Assembly (NCBI GenBank): GCA_913775005.1
Contig: CAJYKY010000440.1
Location: forward strand, 1 to 6,566
DNA: 6,566 nucleotides
Reading direction: 5' to 3'
Origin: an uncultured Achromobacter sp.
GTDB lineage: Bacteria > Pseudomonadota > Gammaproteobacteria > Burkholderiales > Burkholderiaceae_B
Made by a program: the position numbers and the translations under genes. Below the pieces are notes generated by a model. It was not told the origin of the DNA. It saw nothing but the letters and a program-made list of their open reading frames with translations, and ran no database searches. Positions within the stretch are counted from its first letter, which is position 1; every line of letters begins with the position of its first letter. Positions 1 to 6,539 of this stretch are shown here, one piece after another.

Positions 1-4
1 GAAC

Positions 5-11
5 AAAGAGG
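5..11 (+). promoter_or_regulatory. Probable ribosome binding site of the autotransporter gene
   Basis: AAAGAGG lies 9 bases before a TTG codon at position 21 and is the reason for choosing that start. The reading frame stays open to the left edge of the window, so an ATG outside the window remains possible; the in-frame residues before the TTG would then add a basic n-region to the signal peptide. The promoter is not in the window. Confidence 0.45.
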
Positions 12-20
12 ATCCTCGTT

Positions 21-3000
21 TTGATTCAGGGCACAAAGAAGTGGTTGACGGCAACACTGGCGCTAAGCACGACGTACTGCGGCGGCATCATGGCCGCAGA
101 CTTGACCGTCGCGGCAGGCAACACCCAAGTATTTGATGGTTCGGCCAATTTCCCCGGTGGCGTCGACGTCAACGGCGGCACGGTCGTTATCGGTGGCAAC
201 GGCGGCGGCGCTGGTGTCACGCTCGGCGGAAACGTCAATGCAGCAGCGAACGGCACGGTCGCAGGATTTGGCGCGATCAATGGCGACTTGAACGTGAACA
301 ACGCGACGGTCGCGCCCGGCTATTCCGTGGGCACGCCCACCGGCGTGTCCAACGGCAACCTGGTCGTGAACGGCAACCTGTCGATGGGCAACGCCGTCTT
401 CAACTTTGAAACCGGTTACGCGGGCCTGCCCATCACGCAGCCTGGCACCGGCGACAACCTCACGGTGCGCGGCAATGCCAGCATCAACAACACGACGCTG
501 AACGTCACCGTCAATACGCTGGGCGTGAATGCCGGCTACTACCGCATCCTGTCCTACGGCGGCACGCTGAGCGGCAACGGCTTCACACTGGGGTCGGTCA
601 GCGGCGACTCTACCCCGGCCGCCACCATCCAGTCGCTGTCGGGCGACAAGCACATCAACCTGATCCTTGGCCCCAGCACCACGAATCTGTGGAACGGCGA
701 CGGCGTGGCGTCCGCCACTCGCGCGGGCGGCGGCAATGGCACCTGGACCGCAGCCAGCACGAACTGGAACAGCCCCAGCAACGCCACGGGCGCCTTGCCC
801 GATGGCGGCTACGCCATCTTCACCGGCGCTGCCGGCACCGTCACCGTCGACGGCTCGGCCGGCCCGGTCCGCGTGTCTGGCATCCAATTCGCCACCGACC
901 GCTATCGCGTGCAGGGCGCGCCCATCACGCTCGTGGGCAGCGGCGGCAATCCGCCCGCCATCGTCGTGGGCGACGGCACCTATGCGTCGGGGCAGTTTGT
1001 CGACACCATCGACAACCCGCTGCAAGGCACGCAAGGTTTCGTCAAGACCGGCCCCGGATCGGTGATCCTGAATGGCGACAGCAGCGGCCTGTCCGGCCCC
1101 ATCCTGATCGCCGACGGCGCGCTGGAAATCAATGGCAAGCTGAACGGCCCGATGGACATCGGGCGCGAAGTCGTGCTGGCCGGTGTCGGCCAGGTAGGCA
1201 CGACCACGCTGTACCCCACCGCCGTCATTTCGCCCGGCAATGATGGGTCGCCGATCGGCACGTTGACCGTCAACGGCAACCTCTCCTTCGGCGAAAACAC
1301 GATCTACCGCGTGCACGCCGATCCGGCCAGCACCGCCAGCGACCGCATCCACGTCACCGGCGTGGCCACGCTGGACGGCACCGTGGCGCACGTCGGCCCC
1401 AACGGCAACTATGCGCCGCGCACCACGTACAACATCCTGACGGCAGACGGCGGCGTGCAAGGCACGTTCAAGGGCGCATCCAGCGACTACGCGTTCCTGA
1501 CGCCCACCCTCAGCTACGACGCCAAGAACGCGTTCATGACCTTGACCCGCAATGACGTGCCGATTGGCAGCATTGGCGGATCGAACAACGAGACCAACGT
1601 CGGCGGCGCGCTGGATCAGGAAGAACCGCCGGCTGCGGGGAATGGGTCGGCTTCGAATGGCAATGGGTCGGCTTCGGCTGGCAATGGGTCGTCGTCGGCT
1701 GGCAATGGCTCGGCTTCGACGGGCAATGGTTCGGCTTCGGCTGGTAATGGATCGTCGACCACCGGCACCGGTTCGTCGACGGCAGGCAACGGCTCGACGT
1801 CGACTGGCACTGGCTCGACCACGACCGGCACTGGTTCGACCACGACCGGCTCCGGTTCGGCCACCACGGGCACGTCCACCGCCGGCACCACCACCACCAC
1901 CACCACCACGCAACCCGCGCCCGCCACGAGCGGCTCGGCCCTGGTCGACAGCGCCAACAGCGCCAGCAAAAACACCGGCGCCAGCCAGGTCGCGGCCGCC
2001 GTTCTCACGATGACGCCCGCCCAAGCGCGCGCGGCCTTGAAACAGCTGTCTGGCGAGGCGTTCGCCAGCACGGGCAGCGTGCTGCAAACGCAGGGCGACA
2101 TCGTCAGCACGATGCCGATGTCGCATCTGCGCGGCAACCTTGACGCGCCGCTGATGGCGGGCCGTCCTACGGCGCAACTCGGTTCGCCCACGGCCGCCGC
2201 CTTGCCGCAAAGCGGCGCCTCGCCCGTGTGGGCACAGGCCTTCGGCAACTGGAGCACGTTCAACGGCGACGGCAATGCGTCCACCGTGCGTCAATCGTCC
2301 GGCGGCCTGTTCGTGGGCGGCGACGGCGCGGTTGGCGGCGGCTGGCGCCTGGGCGGCGCGGTCGGCTACACCGGCAGCCACAACTCGATCTCCGACGTGT
2401 CCTCGCGCACCAATGTCGACAGCTACACGGCATCGCTGTTCGGCGGCCGTAACTTCGACGCCGGCTCCGGCCACATCCGCTTCATGGCGGGCGCGGCCTA
2501 CACGTGGCACGACATCGACACCAAGCGCAACGTTGCCGCCGGCAGCCTGAACCAGCGTCTGGAATCGTCCTATCACGCCTCGTCCACGCAAGTGTTCACG
2601 GAGCTGGGCTACAACGTGCCGGTCGGTACCGCCTACACCGTGGAACCGTACGCGGGTCTGGCCTGGAACCAGGTGCGCTCACGCGGCTTCCAGGAATCGG
2701 GCGGCAGCGCAGCGCTGCGCGGCAAAGGCAGTACCGACGACGTCACCAGCACCACGCTGGGCCTGCGCGGCGGCTGGCAGTTCGGCGACGACCGCGCACC
2801 GGGCCGCCTGACGGCATCGCTGGGTTGGCGCCACGCCATGGGCGACGTCAAACCCAGCCAGCAACTGGCCTTCGAAGGCGGCAGCACGTTCACGGTAACG
2901 GGCGTGCCCATCGCCAAGAACGCCGCCGTGCTCGGCCTGGGCGCCGAAATGCTCGTCGCCCGCAACACGACGGTGAGCGTGGCTTACGACGCGCAGTTCG

Positions 3001-3053
3001 GCGGCGGTAATCGTCAACAAGCGGGCTTGTTGAGGGTGGCAAAGCGGTTCTGA
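21..3053 (+). CDS. Autotransporter (type Va) outer-membrane protein with beta-helical passenger
   Basis: This is a surface or secreted protein of about 1010 residues that carries its own outer-membrane translocator. Residues 1-26 form a signal peptide (KK at 6-7, hydrophobic core, cleavage near IMAA/DL). The passenger, about 27-530, is rich in Gly, Asn, Thr and Val. A TGPGSVILNG-type autotransporter-associated beta-strand repeat lies at about 338-375, and a Trp-containing NLWNGDG module begins near 223. Two similar segments (about 97-180 and 404-475) share an APG/SPG turn, VNGNLS and a Y-x-I-L strand. A Gly/Ser/Thr repeat linker covers 540-630. A conserved pre-barrel region contains LSGE at 676-679. 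The beta-barrel (PF03797 type) runs from about 735 to the terminal Phe-1010, the usual aromatic end for barrel assembly. No RGD motif, protease triad or lipase motif is visible, so the passenger's activity is unknown; adhesin or biofilm role is only inference from the family. The start is TTG at 21 with AAAGAGG upstream, but the frame is open leftward and the true start may lie outside the window. Confidence 0.93.
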   Translation: MIQGTKKWLTATLALSTTYCGGIMAADLTVAAGNTQVFDGSANFPGGVDVNGGTVVIGGNGGGAGVTLGGNVNAAANGTVAGFGAINGDLNVNNATVAPGYSVGTPTGVSNGNLVVNGNLSMGNAVFNFETGYAGLPITQPGTGDNLTVRGNASINNTTLNVTVNTLGVNAGYYRILSYGGTLSGNGFTLGSVSGDSTPAATIQSLSGDKHINLILGPSTTNLWNGDGVASATRAGGGNGTWTAASTNWNSPSNATGALPDGGYAIFTGAAGTVTVDGSAGPVRVSGIQFATDRYRVQGAPITLVGSGGNPPAIVVGDGTYASGQFVDTIDNPLQGTQGFVKTGPGSVILNGDSSGLSGPILIADGALEINGKLNGPMDIGREVVLAGVGQVGTTTLYPTAVISPGNDGSPIGTLTVNGNLSFGENTIYRVHADPASTASDRIHVTGVATLDGTVAHVGPNGNYAPRTTYNILTADGGVQGTFKGASSDYAFLTPTLSYDAKNAFMTLTRNDVPIGSIGGSNNETNVGGALDQEEPPAAGNGSASNGNGSASAGNGSSSAGNGSASTGNGSASAGNGSSTTGTGSSTAGNGSTSTGTGSTTTGTGSTTTGSGSATTGTSTAGTTTTTTTTQPAPATSGSALVDSANSASKNTGASQVAAAVLTMTPAQARAALKQLSGEAFASTGSVLQTQGDIVSTMPMSHLRGNLDAPLMAGRPTAQLGSPTAAALPQSGASPVWAQAFGNWSTFNGDGNASTVRQSSGGLFVGGDGAVGGGWRLGGAVGYTGSHNSISDVSSRTNVDSYTASLFGGRNFDAGSGHIRFMAGAAYTWHDIDTKRNVAAGSLNQRLESSYHASSTQVFTELGYNVPVGTAYTVEPYAGLAWNQVRSRGFQESGGSAALRGKGSTDDVTSTTLGLRGGWQFGDDRAPGRLTASLGWRHAMGDVKPSQQLAFEGGSTFTVTGVPIAKNAAVLGLGAEMLVARNTTVSVAYDAQFGGGNRQQAGLLRVAKRF
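1638..1868 (+). repeat. Eleven tandem 21-base units encoding GNGS-type heptads
   Basis: Eleven in-frame units of 21 bases each encode heptads of the form G-[NTS]-G-S-x-x-x (GNGSASA, GNGSSSA, GTGSTTT and similar). Early units are Asn/Ala/Ser-rich and later ones Thr-rich, which suggests stepwise duplication and drift. The units at 1806 and 1827 differ at one base, consistent with a recent duplication. The tract separates the beta-helical passenger from the pre-barrel region, so it probably acts as a flexible hydrophilic spacer. As the unit is a multiple of three, gain or loss of copies would change linker length without breaking the frame. Confidence 0.9.
1887..1910 (+). repeat. Trinucleotide run (ACC)7-ACG encoding eight threonines
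   Basis: Seven ACC codons followed by ACG lie just after the heptad tract and encode Thr-8, followed by a Gln-Pro-Ala-Pro stretch. It is a simple-sequence repeat inside the autotransporter linker. Slippage would change length in whole codons, so on/off phase variation is not expected. Confidence 0.9.
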
Positions 3054-3102
3054 TCCCGGCGTTAAGCCACCGCTTGCGAGGGATAACTCCCCGCACATGA
3101 AC

Positions 3103-3136
3103 AGAGGGCGAATCGTGTGATTCGCCCTCTTTTTTT
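3103..3136 (+). terminator. Rho-independent terminator of the autotransporter gene
   Basis: A perfect 12-base-pair stem (AGAGGGCGAATC pairing with GATTCGCCCTCT) with a GTGT loop is followed directly by a run of seven T. It starts 50 bases after the autotransporter stop codon. On the opposite strand the hairpin is followed by GTTCATG, not a T run, so it should work mainly for the plus-strand transcript and not as a strong terminator of the convergent LysR gene. Confidence 0.93.
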
Positions 3137-3144
3137 GACCCCCG

Positions 3145-4062
3145 CTACCGTTTGTCTGATTGCGCCAGGTCTGCGGTGCCGTCCAGAACGGCCCGCCGGA
3201 ACTCATGCATCAGCGGTGACCACGTCGTACCCTGCCGTGAGATCAGCGCAATGCATCGTGGCAAGGGCCGGCCCAGCGCCACCGGCAGCACAACGATATC
3301 GCTAGCGGCCTCCAGCGCGCTCACGGGCAAAAGCGCGAGCAGATCGGAGTGCGCCAGCAATTCCAGCGTGCCTTTGGAAAAATGCTCCACTTCAAGCGCA
3401 GCGGCCGGCAGCGGGAGTTTGCTGTCCGCATATCGCGCATCCAGCGCATTGCGCGCAACCGATGCAGGCTTGGGCAGGATCCACCGCAATCCCACCAGAT
3501 CGCGCAGCGCCAGCTTGCGGCGCGACGCAAGCGGATGCCGGCGGCTGGCCGCCACGCACAACTTGTCGTCCGCGATCAGTTCCTGATGCAGCGTCAAGGG
3601 CACATCGGCATAAATAGGCGTGATCGCCAGGTCCAGCTTGCCACTGGCGACCTGCGCATGCAGGTCATCCGACAAGCCCTGCGTCAATTGCACTCGCAAC
3701 GCGGGGCGGCGTGGCAACAAATGCCGCATGGCCGGCATCGCCACGCTGTCGATCGTCGCGCCCGTCACGCCCACGCGCAGCAGCCCCGCTTCGCCTACCC
3801 GCAGTTCCATCGCGTGGCGGACGGCATCCTGATATTCCATCCAGAGCTTTTTTGCATGCTCAAGAAATACAAGCCCGGCAGAGGTCAGCCGCAAGCCGCG
3901 GCCGCTGCGATCCAGCAAGCCCAGACCCGTATCGACCTCTAACCGCTGCAACGATTTTGACAATGCCGGCTGGCTCACGCCACAGGATGCTGCCGCCCGG
4001 TCCAGGTTGCCATGCGTGACCGCAGCGAGGAAATACTCGATGTCCCGCAGCGACAGATTCAT
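3145..4062 (-). CDS. LysR-type transcriptional regulator
   Basis: This 305-residue protein has the normal length and layout of a LysR-family DNA-binding regulator. Residues 1-62 form the winged helix-turn-helix (AAASCGVSQPALSKSLQRLE at 23-42, then the wing with LDRSGRGLRLTSAG at 50-63). A linker helix follows, then an effector-binding domain of periplasmic-binding-protein fold from about 91 to 295 (LLRVGVTG, GKLDLAITPI, DDKLCVAASRRHPLA). The start is ATG at 4062; the stop is TAG at 3145-3147. It is transcribed divergently from the sulfatase and Bug genes, with 100 bases between the two starts. By the usual rule for the family it probably controls that unit and itself, with a small ligand related to the substrate; both target and ligand are inference. 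The ribosome site upstream of the ATG is weak. Its 3' end faces the autotransporter, and no terminator of its own is evident. Confidence 0.95.
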   Translation of the reverse strand: MNLSLRDIEYFLAAVTHGNLDRAAASCGVSQPALSKSLQRLEVDTGLGLLDRSGRGLRLTSAGLVFLEHAKKLWMEYQDAVRHAMELRVGEAGLLRVGVTGATIDSVAMPAMRHLLPRRPALRVQLTQGLSDDLHAQVASGKLDLAITPIYADVPLTLHQELIADDKLCVAASRRHPLASRRKLALRDLVGLRWILPKPASVARNALDARYADSKLPLPAAALEVEHFSKGTLELLAHSDLLALLPVSALEAASDIVVLPVALGRPLPRCIALISRQGTTWSPLMHEFRRAVLDGTADLAQSDKR

Positions 4063-4162
4063 AACTTTTGTTCATCCATTAACGTACTTTCAGGAATATT
4101 ACGGCCAGCACGCGCTTCTAGAATCCTGGGATCAACCCCAGGCAATGCAGAGGTGCACCACG
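4063..4162. promoter_or_regulatory. Divergent control region between the LysR gene and the sulfatase gene
   Basis: These 100 bases must hold both promoters and are visibly more AT-rich at the LysR-proximal end. Candidate elements: an imperfect dyad GTACTTTCAGGAATATTAC at 4084-4102 (five of nine position pairs match, GTA/TAC ends); a possible T-N11-A LysR half-site pattern at 4062-4074 touching the LysR start codon; a -10-like TAGAAT at 4119-4124 on the plus strand with no recognisable -35 hexamer, as is common in activator-dependent promoters; and an inverted repeat CCTGGG/CCCAGG at 4125-4142. The LysR box is low in information, so assigning the operator is tentative. Confidence 0.5.
4149..4155 (+). 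promoter_or_regulatory. Ribosome binding site deciding the sulfatase start
   Basis: AGAGGTG lies 7 bases before the ATG at 4163. Earlier in-frame starts at 4007 and 4145 lack comparable sites, and the one at 4007 would add residues read from the antisense of the LysR gene. The N-terminus set by 4163 begins MEKKPNIVLIVAD, as expected for a sulfatase fold. Confidence 0.75.
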
Positions 4163-5494
4163 ATGGAAAAGAAGCCGAATATTGTTTTGATCGTTGCCGA
4201 CAACCTGGGCTGGGGCGAGCTGGGCTGCTACGGAGGCGGCGCCTTGCGCGGCGCCCCGACTCCGCATATCGATCGCCTTGCCACCGAGGGCTTGCTGTTG
4301 CAGAACTTCAATGTGGAAAGCGATTGCGTGCCAACGCGTTCAGCGTTGATGAGCGGTCGTCATCCCATCCGGACGGGTTGCCTGCAATCCGTGCCGCCGG
4401 GCTTGCCGCAGGGCCTCACGCGTGACGAAATCACGCTGGCGCAGCAGTTGTCCGGCCAAGGCTACGCCACCGCGCATTACGGCAAATGGCATCTGGGCGA
4501 TGTTCCCGGCCGCTACCCTTCAGACCGTGGCTTTGACGAGTGGTACGGCATCCCGCGCACGACCGACGAAAGCCAGTTCACCGCGTCGATCGGCTTTGAT
4601 CCGGCGGTTGCGGATATTCCGCACATCATGCAAGGCCGGGCCGGCTCCCCATCAGAGAGCGTCAAGGTCTACGACCTGGACACGCGGCGCGGCATTGATG
4701 CGGAACTGGTGGACAGATCGATCGATTTCATGCGCACGCACGCGCAGGCGGATCGCCCCTTTTTCCTCTACCTGCCTTTGGTGCACCTGCATTTCCCGAC
4801 CTTGCCGCACCCCGACTTCGCCGGCCGCACGGGCGCGGGCGATTTTGCGGACTCCATGGTGGAAATGGACCATCGCGTGGGTCAGATCGTGGCGGCCGTC
4901 GATGAATTGCATCTGCGCGACGATACCGTGTTCATCTTCTGTAGCGACAATGGCCCGGAATACCGCAAGCCCTATCGAGGCACCGCAGGACCGTGGAGCG
5001 GCACCTACCATACCGCCATGGAAGGCAGCCTGCGCGTGCCTTTCATCATCCGCTGGCCGGGCCGCGTGCAAGCGGGCCAGGTGTCCAACGAGATGGTGCA
5101 CGTCACCGACCTGTTCACCACGCTGTCGCGCATTGGCGGCGCGGACATTCCTCAAGACCGCCCCATCGACGGCATCGACCAGACTGAATTTTTCACAAGC
5201 GTCGCTGGCAAGTCGCAGCGCGAAGGCTTTCTGTTCTATATCAAGGGTGATTTGCGGGCGGTGAAATGGCGCGATTGGAAGCTCCACTTCTACTGGGAGC
5301 CTGAGGTCAACGAAGGCAAGGGCAAGCTGGAATCACCCTACTTGTTCAACCTGAAACAGGATCCGAAGGAAGAAAGCGACATCCTTATTTTCAACACCTG
5401 GGTGCTCGGCCCCATTCTGAAAATGGTGCAGGCATTCAACCAATCCTGCGCGGCACATCCGAATACGCCGCCGGGAAAGCCAGATCCGGCCTGA
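4163..5494 (+). CDS. Sulfatase family hydrolase (formylglycine type, no signal peptide)
   Basis: A 443-residue member of the alkaline-phosphatase-superfamily sulfatases (PF00884, arylsulfatase A-like), which hydrolyse sulfate esters with a Cys-derived formylglycine. Visible elements: N-terminal metal motif VADNLGWGELGCYGGG with Asp-13 and Asn-14; the formylglycine motif C55-V-P-T-R59 in DCVPTRSALMSGR; the second signature GYATAHYGKWHLG with Lys-108 and His-110; the His-208/His-210 segment; the second metal pair Asp-262/Asn-263 in CSDNGPEYRKP; then EGSLRVPFIIRWPG. The C-terminal part (AVKWRDWKLHF, LFNLKQDPKEE, PPGKPDPA at the end) looks complete. No signal peptide is present, so it should be cytoplasmic. 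The first metal motif reads DN where many sulfatases have DD. Substrate is unknown; 'arylsulfatase' would be a family label only. Cys-type maturation needs a formylglycine-generating enzyme, not in this window. It is the first gene of a probable operon with the Bug protein, 42 bases downstream. Confidence 0.92.
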   Translation: MEKKPNIVLIVADNLGWGELGCYGGGALRGAPTPHIDRLATEGLLLQNFNVESDCVPTRSALMSGRHPIRTGCLQSVPPGLPQGLTRDEITLAQQLSGQGYATAHYGKWHLGDVPGRYPSDRGFDEWYGIPRTTDESQFTASIGFDPAVADIPHIMQGRAGSPSESVKVYDLDTRRGIDAELVDRSIDFMRTHAQADRPFFLYLPLVHLHFPTLPHPDFAGRTGAGDFADSMVEMDHRVGQIVAAVDELHLRDDTVFIFCSDNGPEYRKPYRGTAGPWSGTYHTAMEGSLRVPFIIRWPGRVQAGQVSNEMVHVTDLFTTLSRIGGADIPQDRPIDGIDQTEFFTSVAGKSQREGFLFYIKGDLRAVKWRDWKLHFYWEPEVNEGKGKLESPYLFNLKQDPKEESDILIFNTWVLGPILKMVQAFNQSCAAHPNTPPGKPDPA

Positions 5495-5536
5495 CATCAA
5501 GGCGGTCAACTCGATAGCAAAAATCAAGGGGAAAAC

Positions 5537-6505
5537 ATGAAATACGCTATCCCATGTGGCGCGATGCTGCTGAGCATTGCGCTGCCCGTTGGCTCTGCCA
5601 GCGCCGCAGACACCGGGCAGGACTGGCCGGCCAAGCAGATCACCTGGGTGGTGGGCTTTGTTCCGGGCGGTACGGCCGACGTGCTGACGCGCATCGCCGC
5701 CAAGGAATTGGCGCAAAAGACCAAGCTCAACGTCATCGTGGAAAACCGCCCCGGCGCATCCGGCGCGATTGCGCTCCAGCTGGTTGCGCGCAGCAAGGCC
5801 GCCGACGGCTATTTGCTGACGGTGCCCGGGCCGCTGATCTACCCGACCCCGCAACCCGAAATCGGGCGCGAGTTGGCCCCGGTGATGTTGATGGCGCAAG
5901 GCCCGATGGTGATCGTCGGCCCCGCGCGCGACGCCAAGCAGAATTTGCAGGAGGTGCTGTCGGACGCGAAGCGCCGGCCCGAGGCCTGGAGTTACGGCAG
6001 TTCCGGCAATGGCACGTCGCAGAATCTGGCGGGCGAGCTTCTGAACCAATATGCCGGCACCAAGATCGTGCATGTGCCCTACAAGGGCGGCGGACAGGCG
6101 GTGGCGGACGTGGCCGGCGGTCAGATCCCGCTTGCGATCCTGGGTTCTGCACCGGTCCTGCCGCAGATCAAGGCGGGCGCATTGAAGGCTTACGCGGTCA
6201 CGACCCCCTATCGCCTGGACAGCCTGCCCGACGTCCCGACCGTGGCGGAGACGGGCTTCAAGGGTTATGCGGCCACGCAGTGGTTTTCGGTGGCGGCCAG
6301 CAACACAATTGCGCGTGAGCAGCTTGAATCGATCAACAAGGCGCTACGCGAAGCCGTCACAACGCCCGAATTCAAAACGGCGGTCGACAACGCGGGCATG
6401 CTGGCAGGCGGCGGCTCACCGGAAGAACTGCTGACGTTCATCCAGGCAGATAACGCAAAGTGGAAGACGTTGATCGACAGCGGCGCGATCAAGCTCGCAA
6501 ACTGA
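5537..6505 (+). CDS. Bug/TctC-family periplasmic solute-binding protein
   Basis: A 322-residue extracytoplasmic binding protein of the tripartite tricarboxylate transporter type (PF03401). Residues 1-23 form a signal peptide with cleavage at ASA/AD; the Cys-7 is not in a lipobox. Family landmarks are present in order: W30-PAKQITWVVGFVPGG with Asp-48, VENRPGASG at 68-76, ADGYLLTVPG, YGSSGNGTSQNLAGELL from 153, VHVPYKGGG from 178, and the late SLPDVPTVAETG from 229. Length is typical. Members bind carboxylates or other small organic anions; the ligand cannot be read from sequence here. The ribosome site AAGGGG is 5 bases before the ATG. The 42-base gap after the sulfatase indicates co-transcription, so the ligand may be the sulfatase's substrate or product (inference). 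No TctA/TctB membrane genes are adjacent, as is common for the many orphan Bug proteins of Bordetella-like bacteria, so it may share a transporter or serve in sensing. Confidence 0.96.
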   Translation: MKYAIPCGAMLLSIALPVGSASAADTGQDWPAKQITWVVGFVPGGTADVLTRIAAKELAQKTKLNVIVENRPGASGAIALQLVARSKAADGYLLTVPGPLIYPTPQPEIGRELAPVMLMAQGPMVIVGPARDAKQNLQEVLSDAKRRPEAWSYGSSGNGTSQNLAGELLNQYAGTKIVHVPYKGGGQAVADVAGGQIPLAILGSAPVLPQIKAGALKAYAVTTPYRLDSLPDVPTVAETGFKGYAATQWFSVAASNTIAREQLESINKALREAVTTPEFKTAVDNAGMLAGGGSPEELLTFIQADNAKWKTLIDSGAIKLAN

Positions 6506-6539
6506 GCGGGGAAGTGCAGCAGGGGAAAGGGCGAGAGCC

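Noticed and set aside
8..17. Perfect palindrome GAGGATCCTC overlapping the ribosome site
   Set aside because: There is no loop to form a hairpin and a 10-base palindrome is expected by chance; no regulatory role can be supported.
66..100. Possible lipoprotein signal at Cys-20 of the autotransporter
   Set aside because: The residues before the Cys (T-T-Y) do not fit a lipobox; a signal peptidase I site near residues 25-26 is more likely.
1638..1868. CRISPR-like periodic repeat
   Set aside because: The 21-base units are directly adjacent without spacers, keep the reading frame and encode a Gly/Ser linker.
1616..2284. A minus-strand frame with Val-Glu-Pro-Leu-Pro repeats
   Set aside because: The repeats are the reverse reading of the 21-base units of the autotransporter linker; no ribosome site or domain supports it.
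63..2591. An 842-codon open frame on the minus strand, antisense to the autotransporter
   Set aside because: Its translation is Arg/Ala/Gly-rich low-complexity without recognisable domains, as produced when GC-biased third positions of a real gene fall into another codon position. The plus-strand product is clearly a complete autotransporter.
4116..4123. Palindrome TTCTAGAA as an operator
   Set aside because: It is only eight bases and overlaps the better-supported -10-like TAGAAT; it is not a recognisable LysR box.
4007..4162. N-terminal extension of the sulfatase frame to an ATG at 4007
   Set aside because: The added residues overlap the coding start of the LysR gene on the other strand and the intergenic region, and the expected sulfatase N-terminus with a good ribosome site begins at 4163.
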